DNA of 64,000 bases from Anoplopoma fimbria. Lineage: Eukaryota > Chordata > Actinopteri > Perciformes > Anoplopomatidae. Shown here one piece after another: positions 1 through 12,666 of the stretch. The notes under the pieces were generated by a model, which saw nothing but the letters and a program-made list of their open reading frames with translations, did not search any database and was not told the origin of the DNA. Location of the stretch: assembly GCF_027596085.1 (NCBI RefSeq), contig NC_072458.1, positions 21,435,814-21,499,813 on the forward strand, given 5' to 3'. Position 1 is the stretch's first letter. Each line of letters opens with the position of its first letter. Made by a program: the position numbers and the translations under genes.

Positions 1-1138
1 CCGACTGACCTGAATAGTTCAGTAATTAGAGCACAGTAAACTCTGAGAGGGTCCGAGTTAAGCTTCCTCTGAGACCACCAGCACTATAAATGTATTCACA
101 TATGGATTGGATATCGACCACATGGCAAAGCTCTGAAGTGTATACTCCACTTTCACTGCTACGCAAAATATTTGTATAGGAAATTTTCTTTGTTAGCAAT
201 CATCATTGGTCATTTTAAGGATTTTTTTCTATTGCATTTGCAAATTAGGGAAATATCTGTCAGATAATTGATTTTAGAAATCCTTATTGATTCAATTCAA
301 ACTGTACATTTATGAATCATATCCTGCAGCAAAAACACTCCCTTTTGCACATCCTAAATTTCACAAATGTTACATTTCTAGCTAAAAAAAACGGCACATT
401 TGATCCTAAAACGTGTCAGAAATGTTGTGAGTCCTGGTGTTTGTGCTTGTTAAGTATGAGCGGAGGCTCAGCGGGGAATTCACAGTATCTGTGTTCAGCA
501 CATTCGCAGCTCTGACTTGTTGTCTAATGAGCGGTAATGAGCTGCCCCAACGTCTGAATCTACGGTGACACCAAATCCCAGCCAGGACCCGAGGGTGCCA
601 GCTGTGGTGGAAACAGCGACGTTCCAGCAGACAAAAACAAAGATCAGAATGTGTGTGTGTGAAAAGGATTTCAGGAGGCTATTAACAGACATGTTTATAC
701 CCCTGGATCAGTGTTGCCAGCATCACCATAGCGACAATCATCACGACAGCAGTTGTGTTGCATTCCAAAGAGCTGCACTCTCCGCAGAGGCATGTTAACC
801 TCTAAAATGTTGTTTATCTATGTTACATAAAGACTTCTGGTTTATTATTCTCATTAGTTATTTACTTATGTATGTACTCGATGACCTTATTAAAACATCC
901 CATGTACAAGATGTGTCAAAAGGCTTTTCTTCATTGTAGGTGTGAAAAATCACATAAATAATGGCTGCCTCACATTTAGCAAAAAACGATAAAACTCATT
1001 TTGTGCACACGTTTTTCTTGTATTTTCGTGTGTCATTTCATGCCATGGCTATAAATGTGTAGAGCAAGTGCTCTAGAAGTCAGTTGACATAGTATTAAGC
1101 GCAAGAAAGAAAGTGTTCAGGAGGAGGACGGGTTGGAT
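1..1138. other. No gene seen (5' flank or intron)
   Basis: I see no convincing exon here. Short open frames exist but lack codon character or plausible splice partners. The stretch may hold an upstream exon or intron of the kinase gene that follows, since the first recognisable kinase exon opens with a good acceptor and its initiator is uncertain. Confidence 0.5.
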
Positions 1139-1640
1139 GACTACATAAAAAACATCCATATTTCAACCAAAAACCATGATCTTTTTCTTAACCTAACCAA
1201 ACAGTTTGTTTGCAATCACACGTGTTTAAAACTGCGTAAACTAAATATAACGTGAAAAACACCCTTATTTTAACTTCTACCCTGATCTTTTCCTGAACCT
1301 AACCAAGTAGCTTTGTTTGAGCTCACAATGTTAACTATTTGTTTAAAATTGTGACCGTGCAACCATATGTGAGGGTTTATGCTGAATACATAATTTAAGT
1401 CGGTAACTTAATTTATTGTGAAAAACATCCTTATTGTTACAAAAATCGTGAACTTTCACTGAATCCAACAAAGCAGTTTTGTTTGAATTCACATCAAACT
1501 GCGATCTTGCGTCCATATGTGGCTTTTCACGCATACCAGCCTACTGAACAAATGTCCTTATTTTAACACCAACCATGATCTTTTTCTAAACCAAAAAAAG
1601 AAGTTGTGCGTCCCTTTGTGATGAGTTAGGAATGAGGACG
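1139..1640. repeat. Degenerate tandem copies of a dispersed fish repeat (family B)
   Basis: The phrase AACCATGATCTTTTTCT followed by AACCTAACCAA and an AGT/AGTTTTGTTTG block recurs about four times at roughly 120-190 bp spacing (near 1171, 1277, 1441 and 1567), each followed by a diverged purine/pyrimidine block. The same consensus appears, degenerate or inverted, near 37235, 43080-43340, 46440-46560 and 52890-53160. It looks like an old non-coding dispersed repeat that amplified locally in tandem. Family name unknown to me. Confidence 0.6.
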
Positions 1641-1829
1641 TTAAATCACACGGAAAGAGCTTAAATAATTGAGATGACATGCTAAATGTCACTGTAAAAT
1701 TGGCAGGCTTCTTGTTGATCATGTTGGATAAAGTGCAGGCGTCCTGGTTTTTGTTTTTGTTTTTGATAGTAATCTAACTTCTGCTTCAAACACCATTTAA
1801 TGTCGTCTTTTTGTTCTGTGTGTGCTCAG

Positions 1830-3986
1830 GCTGCCACGAAGCTTCTGGATGAGATGTGTCACCTGACGGCTCAGTCTCTGACAGCGTTGGACACATCGGA
1901 GCACTTCCAGGTCCTGAAGCTGCTGGGTGAAGGCTCGTATGGCAAAGTCATGCTCGCTGTACACCGGAAGAGAGGTGAGGGGGAGAAACTATCGTTCATT
2001 ATCGCTTCTACACACCCAACATGAAGACCTATGTCAACATCTGTCCCGTGTGTCCTTCAGGTACTCCGATGGCTCTGAAGTTCTTCCCCCGTGAGTCCAC
2101 GTCTCTCTTCTCCTTCCTGAGGGAGTACAACCTCTCTCTGTCGTTCTGCACTCACCCGTCTCTGACCAGAGCGCTGGGAATCGCCTACTCCACACCTTCA
2201 CACTACATCTTCGCCCAGCAAGCAAGCCTCTTTGGCGACCTCTACGACGTCATATTGCCTGAGGTGTGGGTTTATTTCACGTTGTGCTCAGATTTGTTTG
2301 GTGACATGGTTAGACGCAGATGGCTCACACATCCATCGCCCCTCATCTTCTCCCCAGGTCGGTATGGAGGAGGACTCCTGTCAGCGGGTGGTGTCCCAGC
2401 TGTGTGGCGCTCTGTCCCACCTGCACTCTCTCGGTTTCGTCCACAGAGACCTCAAACCAGAGAACGTCTTCCTGTGCGACTCCGCCTGCCGCTGGGTCAA
2501 ACTGGGAGACTTTGGCATGGTCAGTGGAAAACATACTTTGCAGAGAATCTTCAGGGTTGTCTTTCTAAAGCTCATGGACGATTGGTTTATTTTTAGATTG
2601 ATTTGACAGGAGAAGGGGTCGTTCACATGTCGCATTTCTGGCCCTCAAATCCATTGTTGTAAATGAGGCCATCGCGGTGTCCAAGCGTTCCAAAGTGCCC
2701 GTTTGTCAGGTAGCGACGGCTGCGCCCGCGACATCAAAGCAGTTCAACTTTTGGAACGCTGCAGCACGCACCGCATGACATGTGACAGTGACCAACCAAT
2801 TAGAGCTAGCAGATATCTTTTATTTTCTTTCTTTTCCAGGTAAATTGATGTAAATCCTTTAATCATAGCAATACATACAATCTTACCGATCACAATCATC
2901 AGTTCAGGACTACCCAGAACTTTACTATCAGTCCCAGGGAATATTTGACTTGCTTCACCCTTGACCTTCAACTGTGAGGGATTTATGGTGCTGGAATTCC
3001 ATCTGTCTCTGTTTAGTTTAGTCAGTGAGGCTTACTGTTAAGTTTACTGCTTCATCATCATTGTCATTCCAGCAAGAAGGGTTTGGTTGCGTTGGTAACA
3101 GCACGTTGGATATATTGATAAAAATGGCCCGGCTGGCGTTTGATCCTGAACGATCCTGAAAGCCATGCAGTGACTTTGCCCAAATCATTGAAATAAAGAA
3201 GATGAAGATTGCAGATGCAAAAACAGTCCAGGGTTTAAAGAATATCTATCAATGTACAGGAGCATGTAACTTCTTTTTTTATCATATTCTATTGACTATA
3301 TTGTATTTGCAATCAGCATTCTGTTGTAGAAAAGTGACAAATGGATGAATTTTCTCCACCAGGTGAAGGCCGTGGGCACCAGGGTCCCAGAGGTCTGGTA
3401 CAGCTCTCCTTACTGCACCCCTGAGTCCGAGATCGCTCGCAGCAACGAGGACAGCTGGAGTAGCGAGAGCGACACGAAGGCTGGCGTTAAAGAGGACAAG
3501 GAGAGGAAAAAGAAGGTGAGAGTTTGGGCGTCCGTGGAGTCGAGCACGGACAGCTGGGCGTTGGGGATCCTGAGCTTCGCCATGCTCACCGGAAGCCACC
3601 CGTGGGCCGAAACCACCAGCGACTGCCGGTCATACCTGAAGTATCAGGAGTGGTTTGACAGCGCAGAAGGCCTCGACGACGAACTGGACGTGTGGGCGGA
3701 GCCTCAGGGCGAGAGCGGTTTAATCGGTGCAGAACTTATAACGAAGGACGGGCCTCCAGTGGCGCCCCAGTTCGCATGTTTCACCCCGCTGGCCCGGAGT
3801 TTCTTCCGGACGCTCCTCCACCCGATGCCCCGGCTCCGCGGGCGACCCGAGGTGGCGCTGAATTACCTCGGAGGGGAGTGGGTGATGGAGAAGGAGAGGG
3901 CGAGGCTGGAGGAGGAGAGGAAGAAGAGCCGAGGGAAAGGGGCGATCAGGAGCATGAAGGAGAAGGAGGGGAGAGGAGAGAGATGA
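1830..3986 (+). CDS. sbk: SBK-family (SH3-binding kinase-like) Ser/Thr protein kinase, 5' end unresolved
   Basis: Four exons join in phase: 1830-1974, 2061-2263, 2358-2519 and 3363-3986, giving about 377 codons. Kinase landmarks are in order: glycine loop GEGSYGKV, the VAIK lysine in MALKFF, a glutamate in [15 protein letters not shown] and DFGM. The catalytic core therefore looks active. The opening segment ([24 protein letters not shown]) and PEVG...[15 protein letters not shown] resemble SBK1/2/3 more than other kinases, SBK2/SBK3 most closely. The usual APE motif reads TPE (PYCTPESE), and a charged Ser/Glu/Lys-rich insert of about 45 residues separates it from the [10 protein letters not shown] helix-F region. 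The C-terminus is a Lys/Glu/Arg-rich helix. A consensus acceptor (TGTGCTCAG) precedes 1830, so the true start may lie in an upstream exon; alternatives are ATG 1854 or ATG 1800 reading through the acceptor. SBK kinases are poorly characterised; mammalian members are expressed in brain and muscle. Paralog not resolved. Confidence 0.85.
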
Positions 3987-6600
3987 GGAGGCAAAATAAG
4001 GAGAACACTGGAGGATAAGGAAGCAACTCGTCACCTTTTACATGAAAACACGTGTTTTATAAAGAATATGTGATGTTAAGGTTTAGCTTATTAAATCTGA
4101 CTGATATTGTTTTTAGTTTATAGTTTAGCAATATATTCCTTTGGGCCTTAAAAAGCTATTAATGTCATAAGATCCTCTCGTTCAAGCTTTTCCAATTTGA
4201 GAATATTTAGCTTCTCTTTGTTTTTCTTTTACTGAAATCAGACAAAACTAAGCTCTGAGGATCTGTTAAATTCTGTTATTTCACTTATTTGTTACATTTT
4301 AATTGGTCAATAAATTAATCAAAAAATTATAATAATCAACAGCAAAATGATTGTTGCAACCCAACTGCAGAGACATATGTAAGCTTTAAAACAAACTAGA
4401 ACAATATATTTTCCGAAAAGACGCTGTTCTTCAAATGGTTCGAGAGCTACTGATGATGGCATTTGTTTTTGGCAGTTAATACATTATTTTAACAATATTT
4501 TTATTCAATTTACCAACCTTATTATCACTAAATGTATCTTAAAAAATAAGATATAAAGTGTCTTCAAAAATGATATTCTTGCTGAATTATTAGTGTGTAC
4601 TAGTGCTGTAAAAATAATAATTGATAGCTGTAATTCTATCGTGTCCTTGTAAAAGATACCAACCCAAAGTGCTCTGCATCTATATTTGGGTCAAGAGCGT
4701 TTTCATCACAGTAGGTTATGAACTGTATATAGACTGCAGTAGTAGTTTTATAGCCATCAACACGTCTGCCAGCAGACTAAGAGCTGCAGTAACAAAACAT
4801 TTTGACACGGTTTCAAATATTAAAAGAGTTTAAAGGGCATACATATCACAGAAAAATCAACCTATTCAAAGGCACTCTCTGAAAGTAAATATTTATATGA
4901 TGCATATATTTCAGCGCTTGTAATGTTTGTTAGCAACGTAAACATTGTTGGCAGCGAGCCACTTTTCGCTAACTCTAGTTTTTGTGTTTTAGCTTGCTAG
5001 CCTAAGATGCTGCAGCACTTTGTAAATAAAGACAAACCGCGTATTCTCAAACTTTATATTTAACATTTATTACATTTAATGTATTAAATTCAATATAACC
5101 AGTTGGTGATTTCAGAGAAATAGTCGCAGTTTAAATGTCTGCTATTTCAGCACCACGGACAGCTCCATGGATTTATTTATCAATGCACAGCATGTATGTG
5201 AGACGCACTGCAGCTGTCAAATTGCCTACTGTATATAACATGGCAAAAATAACTGCAATACCAAGTGTTATTGACACAATGTATGTTTATTTATGTAAGT
5301 GTACTGCACTACGGACATGTGCAGTATATAAAATATAATTTCAATGCAATAAAGTTATTCTTTTTTTAAAGTCTTTTTTGTGAAAAGTTTGAATATCACA
5401 AAGAAATATTGATTTTTAAACACTTTTAAGTACATTGACCTTACCTCAATGATGTCCTACTGAGATCATACGCCAATGCAAATCACATGCACACATGCAC
5501 ACACATGGCTGCACGCACACGGTTAAGGACCAGCTGGAGAGCTTCCCCAGATGTTTTCAAAAATAGACTGGCTGTCGTAAATTTGACACTACAACCTTTC
5601 AGCACCATGTATGTGCCGCGGCTCGCAGCTCACTACGCTGAGACTCACAGTGAAGCCAAGTCACACACTGTTTCTCAGTACAATCAGCTGGACGCCTGCT
5701 GCAGAGGTGGGTTTCAGCACACACTGAACCACATCGACCTCTGACACAGACATGAACACAAAAACAGGAGTTCAGACCGAACATAGCATTCTTTTTTATG
5801 CCATTTTGTGAGAAGATGTTTTACTCCTAGTCTCCTGTTTCCTAGACTGCAACAGAGGCAGGAGCAGCTATATAGTATGCTTTGTTTGCTAGAAAACATT
5901 TGATCTTTGACTTTGATTTGTGAAAAGAAAAAGCTGAGGTCAAAGGGCGACCGCAAAAGCTTGAGCCGCTGCCCAGCCTAATAGAAAGTTGTAAAGAGGA
6001 GTCGTAAAAAACGAGCAGGAGTGAAAACAAAAGGCAAAAAAATAAACTGCAGCAGATTAATAGAAGAACAACCCAATGGGTTTTATATTTCTACAGAACA
6101 GTTTGACCTTTGTTTAAAGCTTATTATATTGTTTATTTTGACCATTTTTAATTATCTTGTCAGAACTAAAAGAGAGTGCTTTAATCTGAGACATCACAGT
6201 GAGTTTAAATTCAGTAAATCTGAGGAAAGATGAGTCCTCGTTTACCTGATCCCTCTGAAGGCCTCACTGACAACTCAACATTTGTCATCCGCATATCGAG
6301 TTTCACCAAATGCAACCTTGTAACTCCATTTTTAGTTTCTATGATACCTTAAGTTCCAATAAAAGTTTGCTTGTGAAACCCTTTCCACCACAAACTCAAA
6401 TTGTACATGGTTGCAAAGCTAAAAACAAGGCTGGTTTCTTTAGCTACTGGAAAGCTGACAATTGTTCACCCACAGGCAGTGAAATACTACTATATGAACA
6501 CATAAACCCAATTTAAAAGGCGCTTTCAAATATGTCTTTACGGCTTGGTTTTAGTCCAATGGGAGACATGTCATGACCGGACACTAATGCAGGATTTATG
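3987..6600. other. Kinase 3' UTR, then gene-free intergenic DNA
   Basis: The kinase 3' UTR probably ends near AATAAA at about 4309. Beyond it the sequence is AT-rich with no exon-like frame, RNA gene or recognisable transposon. Confidence 0.5.
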
Positions 6601-6612
6601 GTTATGTACTCC

Positions 6613-6615
<3 letters not shown>

Positions 6616-6699
<84 letters not shown>
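6616..6699. repeat. (CA)n microsatellite, about 84 bp
   Basis: This is an uninterrupted CA dinucleotide tract. The Cys/Val open frame across it on the opposite strand is an artefact. Confidence 0.98.
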
Positions 6700-6701
<2 letters not shown>

Positions 6702-7114
6702 AGACTTCCCATGAGGCCCCCTGACTCACACAACTCCACCTAAATCATCCCATCGAGGTGTCACTAAAGCAAAAAGTGACTCTAACCTTTGACCTCTCAA
6801 TTATCTGCTTTTACCTTGCAGCCCCTAAATCACTCCAGCCTCCCATGCACAATAATAACACCAAATGCTTGATGTTATTAAAGTGAAGTCGAGATAAAGA
6901 GATAATCCGTGAGGAGGAAGAACGTCAAAATTGTCTTACAAACAATCCTAAACCCAAACTCATGAATTAGCGAGCTTGTTAAAGGCAGACAGTTTGATTA
7001 TCGTATCGTATTTGGGGAGCAGGTCTGAGGGGCCGAGGGAAGGAGGACGCTGGACTGTGAACTATTCCACTCCTCACATTTCACCTGATATGTTGCGTTA
7101 ACGCTATGTGTGTT

Positions 7115-7159
<45 letters not shown>

Positions 7160-10100
7160 TTGCCAAAGTGCCAGTGAGAGAGTGAGCAAAAGAAAGGCCA
7201 GGAGCTGACAAGAGGACGGATCATGAATATATCTTCTTAACGCAGTCATTAAATAAATAAATGAATTCAGACGTCACAGAGTGCAACATAATATGACATG
7301 ATGGGATGTCGTCTTATATTCGTCCGCAGAGGAATTGACAAGTGCATGCTAATAAAAAGTCTGCATGTTGTTGTCACATACCTACCGAGTAGCTGTTGTT
7401 CTAATTATTGTGCTGCCTTCAGGTGCTGCTGGAAAAATGAGAACTAATGCACTTACTATGAAGGGTTTCAATTATCATGTAAGTTGGCAGAGGATTTTAT
7501 GAAGAGGTCGAGATGACAAGTGTGGCAGACTGTGGGTTTTATTTGACACGCAGGGCTTTTTTAACATAACCAGTAGAAATATTGTGCAAAACTTAAGTTA
7601 TAACATGGCAACTCATGTTTGTGAATTTATTAACTATAAGGGTTTTCTTTGACAAAAAAAACAAAACATCTTAGGGTTCGTTTTAAGGGTTCATCCTCAA
7701 ATTTCACCGCATGTTTAGATATTTCAATCTGGACCAAAGTGGACGGGACCAACAAACCAGCGCTTCAAAACTCATCAAATAGCGATGCTTGGTCATTGCA
7801 AACATTTAGCATCTGTATAAGACGCACCAGGCTTTCAACTGACTCCAATGTAAACTCACCTGTTTCATGATGAGAAAATCTGAGCAACTGATGTAGTTTT
7901 AAGAGCAAGAAAGTCTTCACCGGGTGGTCAAACAAACACAGGACTTTCACAGGAGACTGCTGTTCTTGTCCTGTGTGAAACCAAGTCAACTTTGACTTAT
8001 TTTGCCGTCATTTTGTTGCAAAAAAACCATTATTTTACACATAAGAAACTTACCTATTTCGACAATTAATTTTATCTTTTTCGTTAGAAGAAGTACTTTT
8101 GTTGTGTGAGTAAAGCTTTAAACAAAGATAACCTGTGTTGTACGTTTTATTTTGAATATGCATGAAAGCAGAAACTCTTATGTTTTCTGTGAATATGGGA
8201 GTTTATTTTGAAAAGACATTATGCATGTAACGAGGGGAAACTGACATACTGTCCCTGACACACCGAACGTCGGCATTTGGCGCTAAAATGCCAAAACTCT
8301 GCAACCAATGTGGCTACAAAGCAACTATTTTTACTTATAACAGTCTTTGAGTTCTGCTGGCGTCGAAGCTTCAGAGCAGCACTTGAACTCAGACTGGCAA
8401 CGATTTCTGGATCTCAAGGAGGCAAACGGATCTCCTGCAACAGATACGTGATGTTGTTCTCTGACCTCGACAGCTTCTCTGGGCACCTGCTCCGAATTCT
8501 TCTCATCACAACCTCAGGCCAAATAAAAAGAAATGTACTCGAGTATTTATTTTATGAAGTGCTGATATACGTAGCTTTGAAAGAGATGCTCGGCTAAGAT
8601 TAGCGCAAAGTCTTTAGGAGTGTATTGGCCGTGCTTCTGACTGTCTGTCCGACCCTTACCAGACCAGACAGACTGACTGAAAAAGAAAACATGTTATACT
8701 TTGAGTATTGCACAGCTTGTATGTTGAACCTTTAAATCACACTGATGGTGATAGATGGGATAAGTTCTCTGAAAAGGGAAAGAGAATATTTAGTGGGATA
8801 TGCAGGGATATCAAGTGTATTAAAAGTCCTGAATGTGTGTTTGGCTGCAACGAGGGTCCAAATGAATCCATCAAAATGACATGCGTGATGGCGTTTTGGA
8901 GGGATGTGGCGCTCGGTGTGGGTTACAGACGAGGAATGGACCCAGTTCGGAAGAGGAGACGGACACACACACACACAAGTTCAAGCCCTACAGACCTGTG
9001 GTCAGTCGGTGCTAACACACTTTTACTTTCAAACCAAAAGACTTAAAATGTCCTCGGAGTTGAAGGGAGGTGATGAGAAAACTGAGAGGAAGATGAATGA
9101 GGTTCCAGATGAGGCCACTGGTTTTCCTGGAGTCGCCCTCTCAGTGAATCCGGACGTCCAGCTGTCTGTCGCTCTCTCTTTCTGTCTGTCAGCAGAGCTA
9201 AAAGCTACCGCTCAATGAGCTCATGTCCTGACCTTAACGCAATAGTAGTACTTACCTTACTAGCTTCTCACAGAGTGAATAATGGTGATGATCTCTCTGC
9301 CATGCAATAGACATGGGCACCATTTAAAACATGTGTATGTGTGGTAATACAATCAAACAAACAAAACAAACTCAGTTATACTGAAAAAAGTCCAAAATCA
9401 AGTTTGATTCCAGCTGTTTAAAGTGAGAGAGCGGTGTTTTTCCACCACTTCAGGAGCGGCCAAACTGTTCTGATTGTTGGGAATGTACAACAAATATAAC
9501 AAACAATAGCAAATTTGTAGTTTTCAACAAGTTAAACTAAAATAAATTCTATGTTTTCTAGACCAGAAAACCCTGTGTGCCACAGAAAAATTGATTTTCT
9601 ATCAAAATAACTTTGGGTTTGACATTACAGTTGTAAGAATTTCTATATCTGCTAATAAATAATATAAACATATCACATGTTTTGGTTTAATAGGTGCCAA
9701 ATATGGAAAAAATGTATTATAAAGGACACAATTTTCCTCTGAAATATAGTGGAGAGGAAACTGAAATAAATTCCTTGAGGAAATAAGTACTTCAATATGA
9801 CAAAAAGTTGTCACTTTTAACCACTTGTCTTAATAATTCAGGTGAAATCAGGGTTAAAGGATGAATGATTAAATTAATTTATTACAACTTCACTGGAAAA
9901 AAGTCCACTTAAGAAATAATACATTAAAAAAAAGTTGCTTGGTAAGATTTCTTTAAATAAGATGTAATATTTAGTCCTTTCAACAAAAAAGGAGATCTAT
10001 AAATTAGATATTCACACCCATATATCCCGCAGAAATGTTATTTGTTAAATGTTTGACTTATATTAGGACTTACTTTGACTAGTAATTAGACATATATATA

Positions 10101-10721
10101 TGTATATACTTGGTACAATCTTGCATTTGTGCGCCGCAATAATAATAATAAGACATCACACGTCCTTTGAAAGGATTTATTGCCTCTTTCTCATTAAATT
10201 GATCATAAATCAAAAGCGTTAGAGTGGAATGAGTGAGAAGTGAGACATTTCATTTTATACATTTCAGCCAGCGATACGAGCAATGTAAACACAACACACA
10301 TGTCACCACCAATCAGCCCTCGATCTTAATGTCAATTAATACAGCTCCTGTGATTTGATCACAAGAAAACCTTTAAAAAAAAAAAAAAATGTATGCAAAC
10401 AAAATTAATTCACAGTTGAGAAATGTTTATAACATTTCATATGTCAAAGTCCTGTAAACGCCGACTGAATTCACAGTCAGCCACGAGCCTTTTTCTGCAC
10501 AAACTAACATATCATTTGCTGCCATTAAGACATTCATCATCTGTTGAAGAAAGACAATCGTTTAGTTTTTCCCGCCTTCAGACTTTCTGTGTTCAAATCT
10601 CTTAACAGTGTACATAGTTTCAGTAAAATAGCTTTTTTTTTTTATTTCATTTTACAGTCTGAAATAAGCCACATCAGGTTGGTCCATTCACTTAGTTAAA
10701 CTCCGTCAGTATTAAAATATT
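6700..10721. other. Gene-free intergenic DNA
   Basis: No supported gene. A (TG)n microsatellite lies at about 7114-7157. The frames at 8277-8597 and 8708-9218 have no splice context or family signature. A phrase at 7926-7949 (GGTCAAACAAACACAGGACTTTC) is shared with 43117-43140, so at least part of this stretch is dispersed-repeat derived. Confidence 0.5.
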
Positions 10722-10948
10722 TTAAAGGAATAGTTCCACATTTTAGGAATTTGTTTTTGTTCCTTTAGGACAGAGCCAGGCTAGCCGTTTCCAGTCTTTA
10801 TGCTAAGCTAAGCTAAGCTATGCTACCTGGCTCCAGTTTCACATCAAAATGCACAGACATTGAAAACGATCATCTCTTCCATTTTCCAGCAAAAAAAAAG
10901 TGTGTGACGAATACGAGTATTTCCCAAAATGTCAAACTACTCCTTTAA
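10722..10948. mobile_element. MITE-like element with about 30-bp inverted termini
   Basis: The left end TTAAAGGAATAGTTCCACAT and the reverse complement of the right end (TTAAAGGAGTAGTTTGACAT) match at most positions, forming imperfect terminal inverted repeats of about 30 bp around a 227-bp element. The interior carries AGCCAGGCTAGC and a (GCTAA)n block. There is no coding capacity, consistent with a non-autonomous DNA transposon of the kind abundant in percomorph fish. Confidence 0.7.
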
Positions 10949-12510
10949 GTTCCAAATATTTCCCTCAGATTGTCTAAATCTGCTTTCAAACCTCAGAACT
11001 GTTTCAGACTCGCATAAACTTTTTAAACTCCTGTACCGTTTATCAAGATCTGTCCTTCATGGTCATTTCACAAACATAAAGAAGCAGTTAAATGAATGTG
11101 CACTTTATCACACTCCACTTTCACTGCTCTCAAAACTCCTCTGTTTTCTCTTTAACAGAAGAGCGGCTGTTGCAGAAGTGGAGCGTCTAAATGTACATTT
11201 TGTGGACATAGTAACATATTTAATGCAAAAGGTGGAGCTGTCATGCATCTCCAAATTACATCTTTTCTCTGATGTTCTCAGGAATGAGCCTTAAGGCTGC
11301 TCTGTTTTACCTCCTTGTTTTGTATCCAACTGGATTTCTTTTTTAAATGGAAAAAATTGATTAGGGTGAGGAAGGCATCTCAAGTATTTAAGTAGTTTTA
11401 ATTAACTGCCAGCAGACGCCTGTCGCTAATCTATGTTTTATTCTCAGCTTATTCTACTCTTTGTAAAAAAAAAAAAAAAAAAAAAAGTGCAGCAAAAGTA
11501 TGTCAAATAATTGACAGTAATGAGGAACACATGTCTGGATTTGGCAACTTATGTCAGTGTTACAACAAAATAAGCCGCCCAGTAGTAAACACAAATATGA
11601 TTTCACATTGTAAACAATAAAATGTATCGATTTAATACGGCAGACAGGAACGTTAATGTGCCTCATGTATATATTTCTATGAACATATCTTAAAACAATA
11701 CTGTGCAATGGATAATTTCTGGTTCCAGTGGCGGCAAATATAGATAAAAGGGATATAAAACAAATGGCTGCATCTGCATTCATTTGAAATCAATTTTCAT
11801 ATCTCATAATGCAAAGCTAATCTAATCATTTTCATTCATTTTAAATACAGTAACTTTGAGACATGTGGACAAGGCCGTACTCCATCATTCACTGTGTGAG
11901 GATGGGAGTCATTTCATCCCCTGTTCAGTCTAAAAAAAACATACTTTTCTTAGTGTTAAATCTTGCAAATTACTTTAAAAAAAAAATGTATTAAGTGACT
12001 CAAACTGTTCTTTCTTTAGGCTTTATGTCTAAATAAGTTAGAAAGACAGTTTTTGTCATTTGCAAATTATTCAGGAAAGTCATGATTCATTAGAAAGTGC
12101 CAATTTAAGAGCAATAAAGAAACTGTCTTACAGTTAAAGTAGCCTTAACTTCAGCAGAGATTTGCAGCTCTTTGCAGCAGGTTTCAGAGAGAACTTTTCT
12201 TGAGATGCAGCACTCTGCACATCCTGCAGGGGGAGCTGCTGCATGAAAGAAAGCATAAAGCTCTGAACAGAGAGCCATCTACCGGGGAGGCGATGCGACA
12301 CTTCAAAGAGGAAAACCTGCTACTCAGGACGTCACACATAGCCCTTTAATATCTCTTTTGGGGGGGAAATGGCTTTTTTCATGTAATGGCTTTTAAAACT
12401 GATTAATGCTTCACTTCCTGTCAAGAATATTTGAAAGAGACCCATGATGCTTTCTGACTGAAATAGTTGTTTCTACAGCTCTGTGGAGTTTCACATCTCT
12501 GCTTTGGGAT

Positions 12511-12512
<2 letters not shown>
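10949..12512. other. Gene-free stretch with an A-tract; distal part is probable NECAP 3' UTR
   Basis: There is an A homopolymer at about 11466-11486 and AT-rich sequence. No exon is supported. The portion nearest 12.5 kb may be 3' UTR of the minus-strand NECAP gene; an ATTAAA-type signal on that strand sits at about 12345-12350. Confidence 0.4.

Positions 12513-12587
<75 letters not shown>
12513..12587. repeat. (TG)n microsatellite in the NECAP 3' UTR
   Basis: An uninterrupted TG tract of about 75 bp starts 80 bp past the NECAP stop codon, so it is transcribed as (CA)n in that 3' UTR. Confidence 0.95.
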
Positions 12588-12590
<3 letters not shown>

Positions 12591-12666
12591 CTGTGTGATG
12601 CACAGGAAGCTACGGACACAGATGCAGGTGAGATGGAGGTCACAACCGACGCGACAAGCCGGAGAC

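Noticed and set aside
8277..8597. 106-codon open frame
   Set aside because: No splice signals, no recognisable motif and an ordinary chance length for this composition.
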